A stretch of DNA of 64,000 nt from Pseudomonas sp. LP_7_YM (GTDB taxonomy: Bacteria; Pseudomonadota; Gammaproteobacteria; Pseudomonadales; Pseudomonadaceae): contig NZ_SOCT01000007.1 in assembly GCF_004364435.1 (NCBI RefSeq), positions 124,001 to 188,000 on the forward strand, in the 5' to 3' direction. Below the pieces are notes generated by a model. It was not told the origin of the DNA, ran no database searches, and was given only the letters and a program-made list of their open reading frames with translations. Below are positions 16,585 through 24,959 of the stretch, piece after piece. The stretch's first letter is position 1; each line of letters begins with the position of its first letter. The translations under genes and the position numbers were made by a program.

Positions 16585-17655
16585 TTACAACGGCTGTGCC
16601 CAGTTTTCGCGCAAATTGATATAATCCACCAGCGCTCGCAGGCGCCCGTGATTGCGACCATTGAACTTGAACGCGAGCCGGGTGAGGTGGCTGAACTGCT
16701 CTTCATCGTATTCGTCCTGATGCCCGTACTGCTGGAAATCATCGCTCAGATGCAGATCGGCGAACTCTCGTTGCATATGGGCCAAGGCAGTTTCGCTAAG
16801 CGCATGATGCATTCGAATCACGAAGGTGTTTTTCAGCCAGCGGCTTGAATGAAAGTTGCTGTAGAACTGATTGATCTCCGCTACGGCTTCTTCTGCGCTG
16901 TAGACCAGCCTGAGCAGGTTCAGGTCGGTTGGAAGGATATAGCGGTTGGCCTCCAGCTCGTTCCTGATGAAACTCAACGCCACTTCCCAGAACGTGCCCC
17001 CGGGGGCATCCAGCAGAACGATTGGCACCAGCGGGCTTTTGCCAGTCTGGATCAGAGTCAACACCTCTAGTGCTTCATCCAGCGTGCCGAAACCACCAGG
17101 GCATAGCACCAGTGCGTCGGCCTCCTTGACGAAGAACAGCTTGCGGGTAAAGAAAAAGTGGAAGGGCAACAGGTTGCCGGTGCCATCGACCGTGGCATTG
17201 GCATGTTGCTCAAAGGGCAGCGTGATATTGAAGCCCAGGCTGTGATCCAACCCCGCACCTTCATGGGCCGCCGCCATGATCCCGCCACCGGCACCGGTGA
17301 TGACCATCAGATCAGCTGCCGCAAGCTTTGTGCCCAACTCGCGAGCCAAGGCATACAGCGGATGTTCCAGCGGCGTACGGGCAGAGCCGAATACCGTTAC
17401 CTTGCGCCGTCCACGGAACTGTTCAAGCACGCGAAAAGCGTTGTCCAGTTCGCGCAGGGCTTGCAAGGTGATTTTGGCGTTCCAGCGATTGCGATCATCG
17501 TGAGCCATGCGCAGGACGGTCAGCATCATATCGTGGTAAAGCGGAAGGTTGGGGCTGTTGGGTGCAACCAGGTTGAGTTGTTCCTCGATCTTGCTGAGGT
17601 CGACTCCGTTGCTTTGGAAGTGAAGAGACAACGCATCGTTAGGTACGTAAGGCAT
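16585..17655 (-). CDS. LOG-family nucleotide nucleosidase (TIGR00730-type)
   Basis: Rossmann-like protein of the lysine-decarboxylase-like/LOG family, whose characterised bacterial members hydrolyse the N-glycosidic bond of nucleoside 5'-monophosphates. The family motif PGGFGTLDEALEVLTLIQTG is near residue 200, and TGAGGGIMAAAHEGA precedes it. At 356 residues it has N- and C-terminal extensions beyond plant-type LOG. The start at 17655 has AAGGAGA at 8 bases; an 18-residue longer frame lacks support. Substrate is inferred from family only. Confidence 0.82.
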   Translation of the reverse strand: MPYVPNDALSLHFQSNGVDLSKIEEQLNLVAPNSPNLPLYHDMMLTVLRMAHDDRNRWNAKITLQALRELDNAFRVLEQFRGRRKVTVFGSARTPLEHPLYALARELGTKLAAADLMVITGAGGGIMAAAHEGAGLDHSLGFNITLPFEQHANATVDGTGNLLPFHFFFTRKLFFVKEADALVLCPGGFGTLDEALEVLTLIQTGKSPLVPIVLLDAPGGTFWEVALSFIRNELEANRYILPTDLNLLRLVYSAEEAVAEINQFYSNFHSSRWLKNTFVIRMHHALSETALAHMQREFADLHLSDDFQQYGHQDEYDEEQFSHLTRLAFKFNGRNHGRLRALVDYINLRENWAQPL

Positions 17656-18121
17656 GCAAACTTTCTCCTTGGGCAGAATCAACAATCCTGTCGACGGCGA
17701 CAGGATCACGACGCATCCTGCATCGCTGCTGCTAGCCCACTCTAAGAATGGTCAGGTACGGTTGGCGACAGAGTTGCGCCACAGTGACTCTGCTTGTGTC
17801 CATGGTTGGGATAAAGAAACATTGAGCGCAACGACAGCGCCGGGCAACCCTTTTTTGCCTCGGAAACGTGAGCGCTCGCAAAAGCCTGATGATGTGCCGG
17901 AACATAAATGCTGGCAATGCCCATTTGAAGGGGCGAGCCGAGTCGGTTGGTCAATACCGAGGTCGCGTAATGGCCGAGGCCGCGCGTAGAGGACTTCAGA
18001 ATGTGCAGCGGGAGTGCATCAGGCGCCTGAGTCAGAACGGCAAGCATTCTTGTGAGGGTCAGGCGCCGGTTGGTTATGTGCCAAGGACTAGCCTTGTCGC
18101 ACGGCTTGTTCAACCAACCGA
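17656..18121. other. Gene-poor interval with one large nested hairpin
   Basis: No reading frame here has a convincing start or family look. The notable feature is at 18067-18120, just beyond the stop of the minus-strand PA3611-like gene: outer arms CGGTTGGTT / AACCAACCG enclose GTGC / GCAC and CAAGG / CCTTG. This nested structure could act as the 3' end of that transcript, although no T run follows on the minus strand. Confidence 0.5.
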
Positions 18122-18547
18122 TTACTTTTTCCTGGCAGGCAGTTTTGCGTTGCAATCGGCTGCGGTGATCTGCTGGGTAGTGATCAAGTGATCGGTTTTG
18201 TATTCCCGGAACTCGTAGCGAAGTATTGCGCCCTTGGCCATCAACTGGCGATAGCCGGTGTTACGACAAACGCTGGTGCCCAATTGACGACCAACAAGTT
18301 CGGGGTTCTCACGCATTTGCTCGGCCTGGCCGGCTTGAACGCTGAGGTGGTCGATCAGGATCTTCCCGTCGACGGTGTAACCTTGGTCAAGAATGTCCTC
18401 GCTAAGGGCGTTGGGCTTTCCGACGTTGCTTTTCGCCGCGACTTGTTCCAGCTCTTTATTCAGTTCGTAATCCTGTTTGGACGCCGCGTTGGCGCACAGC
18501 GGAGCGACGAGCAAAAGCGTGAGGGTAGGGGCGATAAGGCGCAGCAT
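18122..18547 (-). CDS. PA3611-like exported protein (quorum-sensing-regulated virulence factor family)
   Basis: A 141-residue protein with a Sec signal peptide (MLRLIAPTLTLLLVAPLCANAA, cleavage after ANA near residue 20) and a small soluble domain with two cysteines (SVCRNTGY and AADCNAK) that could form a disulfide. It resembles P. aeruginosa PA3611, a periplasmic or secreted protein reported as quorum-sensing regulated. The start follows CAGGAGAG at 6 bases; a long upstream extension in the same frame is spurious. Biochemical role is not known to me. Confidence 0.78.
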   Translation of the reverse strand: MLRLIAPTLTLLLVAPLCANAASKQDYELNKELEQVAAKSNVGKPNALSEDILDQGYTVDGKILIDHLSVQAGQAEQMRENPELVGRQLGTSVCRNTGYRQLMAKGAILRYEFREYKTDHLITTQQITAADCNAKLPARKK

Positions 18548-18764
18548 TAGACTCTCCTGGGGCAGTGAACGTCGTTGGACCGGATGCAACCGCTTGCGTT
18601 CACTGGTGAGTTGGGGCTTTGAAGGTCGGGCAGTATAGGTGAGTCGCCTCGACAGACACCAGAGAACCGGGCAGCTCTGGTAGACTGCCGACATTTCAAT
18701 GCCGGATATTCGTCGTGGTGCTGCCTTTGTTTCGCCCAGGTTCGTCGCGCAGGTGCTGCGACTC

Positions 18765-19475
18765 ATGAGCCACGCTGTCTCACGTCTACGCGCCGAACGA
18801 CTGGCCCGCAGCACCAAACCCTTCATCGCTCGCGGTTCCCGGGCGCCGCGTTGTCCCGGGTGTAGGGTGATCGAAAGTTACTGCCTGTGTGCATGGAAAC
18901 CGACCGTCCCGGCTAAATCAGGAATGTGTCTATTGATGTATGACACCGAGCCGCTGAAGCCTACCAATACCGGCTGGTTGATCGCCGACGTGATCAAGGA
19001 AACCGAGGCTTTCGGCTGGTCTCGAATCGATGTGGATGAAAAACTCCCCGCGTTGCTCAACGATCCGCAATGGCAGCCCTATATCGTGTTTCCTGGCGAG
19101 TTTGTCGCTGCAGAACGTGTCGTAACCCAGGTCAATCTGGCTCCGGGCAAGCGCCCGCTGTTTGTCCTGCTCGATGCGACCTGGCCGGAGGCACGCAAGA
19201 TGTTCCGCAAGAGCCCATATCTTGATCGTTTGCCGGTATTGAGTCTGGAGCCGGAGCAGATGTCGCGTTATCGTCTGCGACGTTCGAAGCGCGACGATCA
19301 TTTCTGCACCGCTGAAGTGGCGGCGTTGTGTTTGGAACTCGCGGACGATCAGCAGGCGGCCAGGGTGTTGGATGCGTATCTGGATGTATTCAGTGCTCAT
19401 TATCTGGGCGCGAAGTTTCAACTGCCGGTCGACCCGGACGATGCGCCGCACAGCTATTTGAAAGGTTTTATATAA
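18765..19475 (+). CDS. DTW-domain tRNA-uridine aminocarboxypropyltransferase
   Basis: Member of the DTW family (E. coli TapT/YfiP-like), SAM-dependent enzymes that add the 3-amino-3-carboxypropyl group to uridine in the tRNA variable loop (acp3U47). The defining motif appears as LLDATWPEARKMF near residue 140. An N-terminal cysteine cluster CPGCRVIESYCLC (~29-41) probably binds zinc. Start 18765 (MSHAVSRLRAERL) was chosen as the family-like N terminus, giving 236 residues. It lies between the divergent PA3611-like gene and erdR. Confidence 0.82.
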   Translation: MSHAVSRLRAERLARSTKPFIARGSRAPRCPGCRVIESYCLCAWKPTVPAKSGMCLLMYDTEPLKPTNTGWLIADVIKETEAFGWSRIDVDEKLPALLNDPQWQPYIVFPGEFVAAERVVTQVNLAPGKRPLFVLLDATWPEARKMFRKSPYLDRLPVLSLEPEQMSRYRLRRSKRDDHFCTAEVAALCLELADDQQAARVLDAYLDVFSAHYLGAKFQLPVDPDDAPHSYLKGFI

Positions 19476-19524
19476 ACCGGGTGGCTTTACGTTCACCGGA
19501 TTGGCCGCTTTTGATTTTAGCGCC

Positions 19525-19561
19525 AGGCCGCACCCGCGAGCTTGTTCGCGGCGTGCGGCCT
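19525..19561. repeat. Palindromic REP-like hairpin upstream of erdR
   Basis: Outer arms AGGCCGCAC / GTGCGGCCT and inner arms CCGCGA / TCGCGG form a nearly perfect long hairpin with one bulged base. The inner GCGAGCTTGTTCGCGG resembles Pseudomonas REP sequences. It is 50 bases after the DTW-protein stop and 38 bases before the erdR start, so it may terminate the former transcript. Confidence 0.75.
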
Positions 19562-19598
19562 GAATCCGTCAGCGCTTCCTTATAAACAGGATCATGAA

Positions 19599-20246
19599 AT
19601 GAATTACGAAATCCTGATCGCCGATGACCATCCCTTGTTTCGCAGTGCCCTGCATCAAGCACTGAGCATCGGCCTGGGCCCCGACGCCCGGCTGGTCGAG
19701 GCGGAAAGCATTGCTGATCTGGAAGCACGCCTGACCGAAAAGTCCGATTGGGATCTGGTACTGCTGGATCTGAACATGCCCGGCGCGTACGGCTTCTCCG
19801 GGCTGGTCCTGCTGCGCGGTCAGTACCCTCAAGTGCCGGTGATGATGGTTTCGGCTCAGGAGGAGGCGGCAGTCGTGGTCAAATCCCGCGAATTCGGCGC
19901 GAGCGGCTTCATCCCCAAATCCAGTTCGCTGGAAACCATCCAGCAAGCCGTGCGCACGGTGCTCGATGGCGACGTCTGGTGGCCGGCGCAGGTTAACGAA
20001 AGTGTCAATGTCTCGCCGGAGGCGAAAGCAGCCAGCGAAGGACTCGCCAGCCTGACCCCTCAGCAGTTCCGCGTTTTGACCATGGTCTGCGAAGGCTTGC
20101 TCAACAAGCAGATTGCCTATGAGCTCAGCGTGTCTGAAGCGACCATCAAGGCGCACGTAACGGCGATTTTTCGCAAGCTGAACGTGCGTACCCGGACCCA
20201 GGCGGCATTGCTGTTGCAACAGCTGGAATCGATTTCGCCGAACTGA
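19599..20246 (+). CDS. erdR: LuxR-type response regulator, ErdR-like
   Basis: A 215-residue response regulator with an N-terminal receiver domain (acidic pocket ADDHPLF, phosphoacceptor Asp in LVLLDLNMPG near residue 53) and a C-terminal LuxR helix-turn-helix (LLNKQIAYELSVSEATIKAH). It sits next to dgkA, as does P. aeruginosa PA3604 (ErdR), which controls ethanol and acetate utilisation genes. No histidine kinase gene is adjacent, as in P. aeruginosa. The ErdR name rests on synteny and architecture. Confidence 0.8.
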   Translation: MNYEILIADDHPLFRSALHQALSIGLGPDARLVEAESIADLEARLTEKSDWDLVLLDLNMPGAYGFSGLVLLRGQYPQVPVMMVSAQEEAAVVVKSREFGASGFIPKSSSLETIQQAVRTVLDGDVWWPAQVNESVNVSPEAKAASEGLASLTPQQFRVLTMVCEGLLNKQIAYELSVSEATIKAHVTAIFRKLNVRTRTQAALLLQQLESISPN

Positions 20247-20353
20247 TGCCCCTGTTCCGGCGCTTTACAAGGATGTCCAGCGGCTGTTCTTCACACTTTT
20301 TTGACCGCCGCTGAACTAGTCTGCACCGTCTTCATGGATCAGTAGTTCCCTTT

Positions 20354-20722
20354 ATGACCTCACCTTTCAAGGGCCACACCGGCCTCAAACGTATTCTTAA
20401 CGCTTGCGGTTATTCACTCGACGGTCTGACCGCTGCCTTCAAGGGTGAGGCTGCGTTTCGTCAGTTGGTGCTGCTCAACGTCATCTTGATACCGCTGTCG
20501 TTCGTGTTTCACGTCAGTCGCGGCGAACGGGCAATCCTGATTGCCGTATGCCTGCTGGCGTTGATTGTGGAATTGCTGAACTCGGCCATTGAAGCGGCCA
20601 TCGACCGGATTTCTCTGGACCGCCACCCACTGTCCAAGAATGCCAAGGACATGGGCAGCGCGGCACAGTTCGTCGCGTTGGTCCTGGTTGCTGCGGTATG
20701 GGCGCTGATTTTGCTCGGCTAA
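20354..20722 (+). CDS. dgkA: Diacylglycerol kinase
   Basis: Small trimeric inner-membrane kinase that recycles diacylglycerol to phosphatidate. The 122-residue protein has three hydrophobic segments (about 32-50, 54-75, 98-120) and the family signature EAAIDRISLDRHPLSKNAKDMGSAAQ split around the second and third helices. The stop lies 23 bases from the convergent finR stop. Confidence 0.94.
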   Translation: MTSPFKGHTGLKRILNACGYSLDGLTAAFKGEAAFRQLVLLNVILIPLSFVFHVSRGERAILIAVCLLALIVELLNSAIEAAIDRISLDRHPLSKNAKDMGSAAQFVALVLVAAVWALILLG

Positions 20723-20745
20723 TCGCGTTTTATCTCGCAAGCCCT

Positions 20746-21672
20746 TCAGGCAATGCTGGGCAGCACAATCTCGTCGCTGCGTCGGACTCCCGCAGTGAAC
20801 GCGCGGCACAGATCGAGAAACTCCCGAATAGCTGAAGTCTGGTACTTCTGCTTGTGCCAGATGAAATAGAACTGGCGCACCAGATCCAGTTCAGGCGTCT
20901 CCACTGCCACCAAGCTTCCCCGGCGGAATGCGTCGCGCAGCGCCAGCCGGGAAATGCAGCCGATCCCCAGACCTGACTCGACGGCACGCTTGATCGCTTC
21001 GGTGTGCTCAAGCTCAAGACGTACGTTCAGGCTGTTGAGATGATGACGCATGGATTGATCGAAGGTCAGGCGCGTGCCCGAACCCTGTTCGCGCAGAATC
21101 CAGGCTTCTTGAGTCAGCTCGGCCAGCGTCGCATGCCCTCGTTTGGCCAGCGGGTGCTGAGGCGCACAGAACACCACCAGTTCATCTTCGACCCACGTCT
21201 GCACTTCGATATCGGGGTGGCTGCAGTCGCCCTCTATCAACCCAAGGTCTATTTCATAGTGCGCGACCTGCTGCACGATATTGGCTGTGTTTTGTACATG
21301 CAGCTTCACCTGGCTTTCCGGATGACGCTGCATGAAGCTGCCGATCAGCAGCGTCGCCAGGTAATTGCCAATGGTCAGGGTCGCTCCGACGGCCAGCGAG
21401 CCGAAGCCGGCCTTGCCGTTGAGCAGGTCCTCGATCTCTTTGGCCTGATCCAGAAGGGCAACGGCCTGAGGCAGCAATTGCCGCCCGGTGGCATTCAGGC
21501 TCAGACGTTTGCCCGCGCGGTCAAACAGCTGGCAACTGGACTGGCGCTCAAGTTCGGTAATGGACGTACTGGCCGCAGATTGCGATAACGACAGGTGCAC
21601 GGCAGCGCGGGAAACGCTTTCCTGCTGGGCGACGGCGACGAATACTTGTAGCTGACGGAGAGTGAATCGCAT
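20746..21672 (-). CDS. finR: LysR-type regulator FinR
   Basis: A 308-residue LysR-family regulator with N-terminal helix-turn-helix (LRQLQVFVAVAQQESVSRAA then SQSAASTSITELE) and an effector-binding domain. It is divergent from fpr. In P. putida and P. aeruginosa FinR in this position activates fpr under superoxide and sulfite/sulfur-related conditions. The start at 21672 gives MRFTLRQLQVF; a 33-residue upstream extension in frame is not LysR-like and runs through the shared promoter. Confidence 0.88.
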   Translation of the reverse strand: MRFTLRQLQVFVAVAQQESVSRAAVHLSLSQSAASTSITELERQSSCQLFDRAGKRLSLNATGRQLLPQAVALLDQAKEIEDLLNGKAGFGSLAVGATLTIGNYLATLLIGSFMQRHPESQVKLHVQNTANIVQQVAHYEIDLGLIEGDCSHPDIEVQTWVEDELVVFCAPQHPLAKRGHATLAELTQEAWILREQGSGTRLTFDQSMRHHLNSLNVRLELEHTEAIKRAVESGLGIGCISRLALRDAFRRGSLVAVETPELDLVRQFYFIWHKQKYQTSAIREFLDLCRAFTAGVRRSDEIVLPSIA

Positions 21673-21792
21673 ATCTATATAACCGATAACCCATATCTTG
21701 ATAATCCAGTTAACAGATATTGTGTCTGCCACTAGAATATCGCGCAATGACGCCGTGACCGGTGTGCGCACATTTCAGGAGTTTCCACGTAC
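21671..21792. promoter_or_regulatory. finR-fpr divergent promoter region
   Basis: The 120-base A/T-rich intergenic segment holds an inverted pair ATATCT (21671-21676) / AGATAT (21715-21720) and further GATAA/TTGATAATC elements of the kind LysR dimers bind. No exact operator can be fixed by eye. Confidence 0.5.
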
Positions 21793-22572
21793 ATGAGCAA
21801 CATGAATCACGAGCGTGTCCTCAGCGTTCATCACTGGAACGACACGCTCTTCAGTTTCAAGTGCACCCGTGATCCAGGTCTGCGCTTCGAGAACGGTCAG
21901 TTCGTCATGATCGGTCTGCAGCAGCCAAACGGGCGCCCGCTCATGCGTGCTTACTCTATCGCCAGCCCGAATTGGGAAGAGCATCTGGAGTTTTTCAGCA
22001 TCAAGGTGCCGGACGGCCCGCTGACCTCGCAATTGCAACACCTGAAGGAAGGCGACGAGATCATCATCAGCAAAAAGCCTACCGGCACGCTGGTTCTTGA
22101 TGACCTGAAGCCGGGCAAACATCTTTATCTGCTCAGCACCGGCACCGGTCTGGCGCCTTTCATGAGCGTCATTCAGGACCCGGAAACCTACGAGCGTTTC
22201 GAAAAGGTCATCCTGTGCCACGGCGTGCGTTACGTGAATGAAGTCGCCTACCGCGAGTTCATCACCGAGCATCTTCCGCAGAACGAGTTCTTCGGCCAAG
22301 CGCTGCGCGACAAGTTGATCTACTACCCGACCGTCACCCGCGAACCTTTCGAAAACGAAGGGCGCCTGACCGACCTGATGCGCAACGGCAAGCTGTTCAG
22401 CGACATTGGTCTGCCACCGATCAACCCGCAGGACGACCGCGCAATGCTGTGCGGCAGCCCGAGCATGCTGGACGAAACCAGCGAGGTGCTTAACAGCTTC
22501 GGCCTTATCGTCTCGCCGCGTATGCGCGAGCCGGGTGATTACCTGATCGAGCGGGCATTCGTCGAGAAGTAA
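21793..22572 (+). CDS. fpr: Ferredoxin--NADP+ reductase
   Basis: FAD enzyme that shuttles electrons between NADPH and ferredoxin or flavodoxin, used in oxidative-stress defence and iron-sulfur supply. The 259-residue protein has the FAD motif RPLMRAYSIASP (~50-61), the NADP-binding STGTGLAPFMSV (~116-127), and the short C-terminal tail ending in VEK. It is divergent from its presumed activator finR, and FdxA at 10.7 kb is a possible partner. Confidence 0.96.
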   Translation: MSNMNHERVLSVHHWNDTLFSFKCTRDPGLRFENGQFVMIGLQQPNGRPLMRAYSIASPNWEEHLEFFSIKVPDGPLTSQLQHLKEGDEIIISKKPTGTLVLDDLKPGKHLYLLSTGTGLAPFMSVIQDPETYERFEKVILCHGVRYVNEVAYREFITEHLPQNEFFGQALRDKLIYYPTVTREPFENEGRLTDLMRNGKLFSDIGLPPINPQDDRAMLCGSPSMLDETSEVLNSFGLIVSPRMREPGDYLIERAFVEK

Positions 22573-22580
22573 TACTGACC

Positions 22581-22611
22581 CCGCAGGTTTTCGAATCTGC
22601 GGAAGATTTTT
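22581..22611 (+). terminator. fpr terminator
   Basis: CCGCAG / CTGCGG stem with an internal TTTTCGAA loop region, followed by AAGATTTTT, beginning 9 bases after the fpr stop. Confidence 0.7.
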
Positions 22612-22644
22612 CTGACTGAAGACGTTCAGCGTCTGATGCCACCC

Positions 22645-22737
22645 CTTCCCGAGCAAGCTCGGTCTCACAGGGTTATGCGTAGCTGAATGTCTGGACTTCA
22701 TCAGGAGTCCGCGGTGAGGGCGAGCTTGCTCGCGAAG
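22645..22737. repeat. REP doublet between fpr and trmO
   Basis: CTTCCCGAGCAAGCTCGGTC (22645-22664) and, inverted, GAGGGCGAGCTTGCTCGCGAAG (22716-22737; split here by a few mismatches) form a REPIN-like pair. The GAGCTTGCTCGC core is typical of Pseudomonas REP elements. It lies between convergent genes. Confidence 0.75.
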
Positions 22738-22772
22738 AGGTCAGTGCGGGTGCTAGAGGTTTAGCGCCTGAC

Positions 22773-22812
22773 AAAAAAACCGCCTGGAGGTCACGGACCA
22801 GGCGGTTTTTTT
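22773..22812. terminator. Bidirectional terminator before trmO
   Basis: AAAAAAACCGCCTGG..CCAGGCGGTTTTTTT: an 8-bp GC core extended by A and T runs with a 10-base loop. It ends 12 bases from the trmO stop and can serve trmO (minus strand) and fpr read-through (plus strand). Confidence 0.9.
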
Positions 22813-22823
22813 GTGGGCATGAT

Positions 22824-23528
22824 TCAGACGGCAGCAGGCACGACTTCCAGCACGCGTATCTGCCCCGTTTGGGGATAATGCCAACGCACATCCAGATCCC
22901 AGAACTGCGCGCCGTAGCGACGCTCAGGCGCAGGCACTTGATAAGCCGGCCGCGGATCCTGAGTCAGGCACTGCTCGATCAACTCCACCAGTGGCTCGCT
23001 CAGGCGCAGGGCATGTTGGCGGGCCTGTAACAGGGCGCTTTCATCCCAGTAAACGGGGATCAGTTCTGGCGCTGCTGCCGCCATGTCGTTGCTGGCCTCG
23101 ACGACGATGTCGGCGTAGGGCACGTACGGTTTGATGTCCAGAACCGGGGTGCCATCCAGCAGGTCGATTCCCGACAGCCACAGACGACCGGGCTCGACCC
23201 TCTCCAACTTGACCACTGACTGACCGATACCGTTCGGACGGTGTGTGGCACGGGTCGCGAACACGCCCATGGTCTGATTGCCGCCCAAGCGCGGCGGCCG
23301 CACTTTGAGGCGCGGCTTTTCTTCCAGTGCTTCGTGAAACAGGAACAGCAGCCAGACGTGACTGACCTGTTCCAGGCCCTGAACCGCGCCGCCCTGATCG
23401 AACGGCGGCACCAGCTCCATGACGCCCCGTGCGGCAGGGGCCAGCTGTGGCTGGCGCGGAATGGCGAACTTCTCCTTGAAACAGGAGCGTACGAAGCCAA
23501 TGGGCGAAACGCCGTAGCTTTGCTTCAT
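22824..23528 (-). CDS. trmO: tRNA (N6-threonylcarbamoyladenosine(37)-N6)-methyltransferase TrmO
   Basis: SAM-dependent enzyme (formerly YaeB/TsaA) that methylates t6A37 of certain tRNAs. The 234-residue protein begins SPIGFVRSCFKEKFAIPRQP and carries FATRATHRPNGIGQS (~90-104) and the LDIKPYVPYAD block, all hallmarks of the UPF0066 fold. The C-terminal ~70 residues form the accessory domain of proteobacterial TrmO. Confidence 0.94.
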   Translation of the reverse strand: MKQSYGVSPIGFVRSCFKEKFAIPRQPQLAPAARGVMELVPPFDQGGAVQGLEQVSHVWLLFLFHEALEEKPRLKVRPPRLGGNQTMGVFATRATHRPNGIGQSVVKLERVEPGRLWLSGIDLLDGTPVLDIKPYVPYADIVVEASNDMAAAAPELIPVYWDESALLQARQHALRLSEPLVELIEQCLTQDPRPAYQVPAPERRYGAQFWDLDVRWHYPQTGQIRVLEVVPAAV

Positions 23529-23558
23529 CGAGGCAGGTTTAGCACAGGGGGCTAATGC

Positions 23559-24020
23559 TCAACCGCGAACGCGCAGGGTCAGGCCGCGCAGGAAGTTTCG
23601 CAGCAGTTGATCACCACACAAACGATAGTTGTTGTGGCCGGCCTTACGGAACAGGGCGCTCAGCTCCGGCTTGGACACCGGAAACTCTGCGGCCTTGAGG
23701 ATCGCGTGCATATCCTCCTCCTTGAGCTCGAACGCTACGCGCAATTTCTTCAATACGATGTTGTTGGTTATGGGCATTTCGATCGGCAGGGGCGGGCGGC
23801 TCTCGTCCTTGCCGCGCTTGAAGAACACCAGGCCGTCAAGGAAGTGCGCCATAACCTCGTCGCTGCAGGGCTCGAAGCCTTCTTCCTCGTCCTTCTTCAT
23901 AAAAGCCATTACCTGAGCTTTGGTGACGTCGATGCCACCCAGCTTGATAATGTCCACCACCTTGGTGTCGCTGATATCGAGCATGTAGCGGATGCTACGC
24001 AGTACGTCATTGTTCATCAT
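23559..24020 (-). CDS. DUF1456 (YehS-like) protein
   Basis: A 153-residue cytoplasmic protein made of two copies of the DUF1456 module: NDVLRSIRYMLDISDTKVV... (about 3-60) and NNIVLKKLRVAFELKEED... (about 78-150). Each copy ends with a Phe-Leu-rich helix (HFLDGLVFFKRGKD; NFLRGLTLRVRG). The start MMNNDVLRS matches the N terminus of E. coli YehS. Function is not established to my knowledge. Confidence 0.88.
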   Translation of the reverse strand: MMNNDVLRSIRYMLDISDTKVVDIIKLGGIDVTKAQVMAFMKKDEEEGFEPCSDEVMAHFLDGLVFFKRGKDESRPPLPIEMPITNNIVLKKLRVAFELKEEDMHAILKAAEFPVSKPELSALFRKAGHNNYRLCGDQLLRNFLRGLTLRVRG

Positions 24021-24086
24021 GATGCGTGTTTCCTGATCAATCGGGTGTAAGCGCACGCAGGGGGAGGGCGGCGCTGAAAAAAAGGT

Positions 24087-24797
24087 TCAGAACTTTTCTT
24101 TGTCGGTCATGTAGCGCCAGTGGCCTTCCGGTACTTTGCCAATGGAGACGCCGCCGATGCGGATGCGCCGCACGGACACGACCTTTAGCCCTACGGCCTC
24201 GCACATCAGCGCGATTACACCGGGTTGCGGATTCTTCATGGCGAAACGCAGGCGGTTTTCGTTCTGCCAGCTGGCTTTGACCTTCGGCAGCTCTTTGCCC
24301 TTGTACATCAGGCCGTGGTTTAGACGGTTGAGGCCGTGGGCAACCATTTCGCCGTTGATTTCCACCACGTATTCCTGCTCGATCTTGCTGCGGTCATCGG
24401 TGAGCTTGCGCAAAATCTTCCAGTCCTGGCTGAACACCATCAGGCCGCTGGCGTTGGTCTGCAGGGTCGAGATCGCTTCCAAACGCAGGAAATGGCCCTT
24501 GAGTGGGCGTTTACCGATGCTGTGTTCGGGCGATAGCGTGCCCGGTGTAATCAATGGCAAGGCCTGCTCCGGGTTCATGCCAGCGGCCGCGTTGAACAGG
24601 ATGGTCACGGCTTCCGGGGTGTCGGCCTTGGCCTCGGGGTTAAGCACGACGGTCTGGTTCTCGACCTTGGACTGCGGTTCGTCGACGACAACGCCGTCCA
24701 CCGTAACCCAGCCGCCTTCGATGAACAGCTCGGCTTCGCGACGGGAGCAGCCGACCAGCTCGATAAGGCGTTTGGAGAGGCGAATGGGGTCAGTCAT
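24087..24797 (-). CDS. RsuA-family pseudouridine synthase-like protein lacking catalytic residues
   Basis: A 236-residue protein with an N-terminal S4 RNA-binding domain (RLSKRLIELVGCSRREAELF, residues 6-25, and the WVTVDGVVV turn) followed by an RsuA/RluF-type synthase domain. The usual catalytic motif GRLDxxTxGL here reads STLQTNASGL, so the essential Asp is Gln, and the KPxG motif reads AAAG in ILFNAAAGM. The C-terminal part (KEL.KVKASWQNENRLRF, GLKVVSVRRIRIGG) is well preserved. It is usually annotated as an rRNA pseudouridine synthase, but activity is doubtful; an RNA-binding role is possible. Confidence 0.85.
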   Translation of the reverse strand: MTDPIRLSKRLIELVGCSRREAELFIEGGWVTVDGVVVDEPQSKVENQTVVLNPEAKADTPEAVTILFNAAAGMNPEQALPLITPGTLSPEHSIGKRPLKGHFLRLEAISTLQTNASGLMVFSQDWKILRKLTDDRSKIEQEYVVEINGEMVAHGLNRLNHGLMYKGKELPKVKASWQNENRLRFAMKNPQPGVIALMCEAVGLKVVSVRRIRIGGVSIGKVPEGHWRYMTDKEKF

Positions 24798-24959
24798 GAG
24801 AAAAGCCGTAACAGAAGGGAAAGGCGCCCATTGTACCTATGCGGACACCGTTAATCGCGGCAACATTGAAAATGCTTCTTGAATCAGCGTTCACTTGCGG
24901 GATTTTTTCGAGCGCGACGCTGGTCTGCTCTTGATTCCCACTCTGTCTGGAGTTTTTCC

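Noticed and set aside
17742..18155. 137-codon minus-strand frame in the 17.7-18.1 kb gap
   Set aside because: No start signal, atypical composition and overlap with the end of the PA3611-like gene.
18548..18826. Long N-terminal extension of the PA3611-like gene
   Set aside because: Overlaps the divergent DTW-protein start and precedes a perfect signal peptide that has its own ribosome-binding site.
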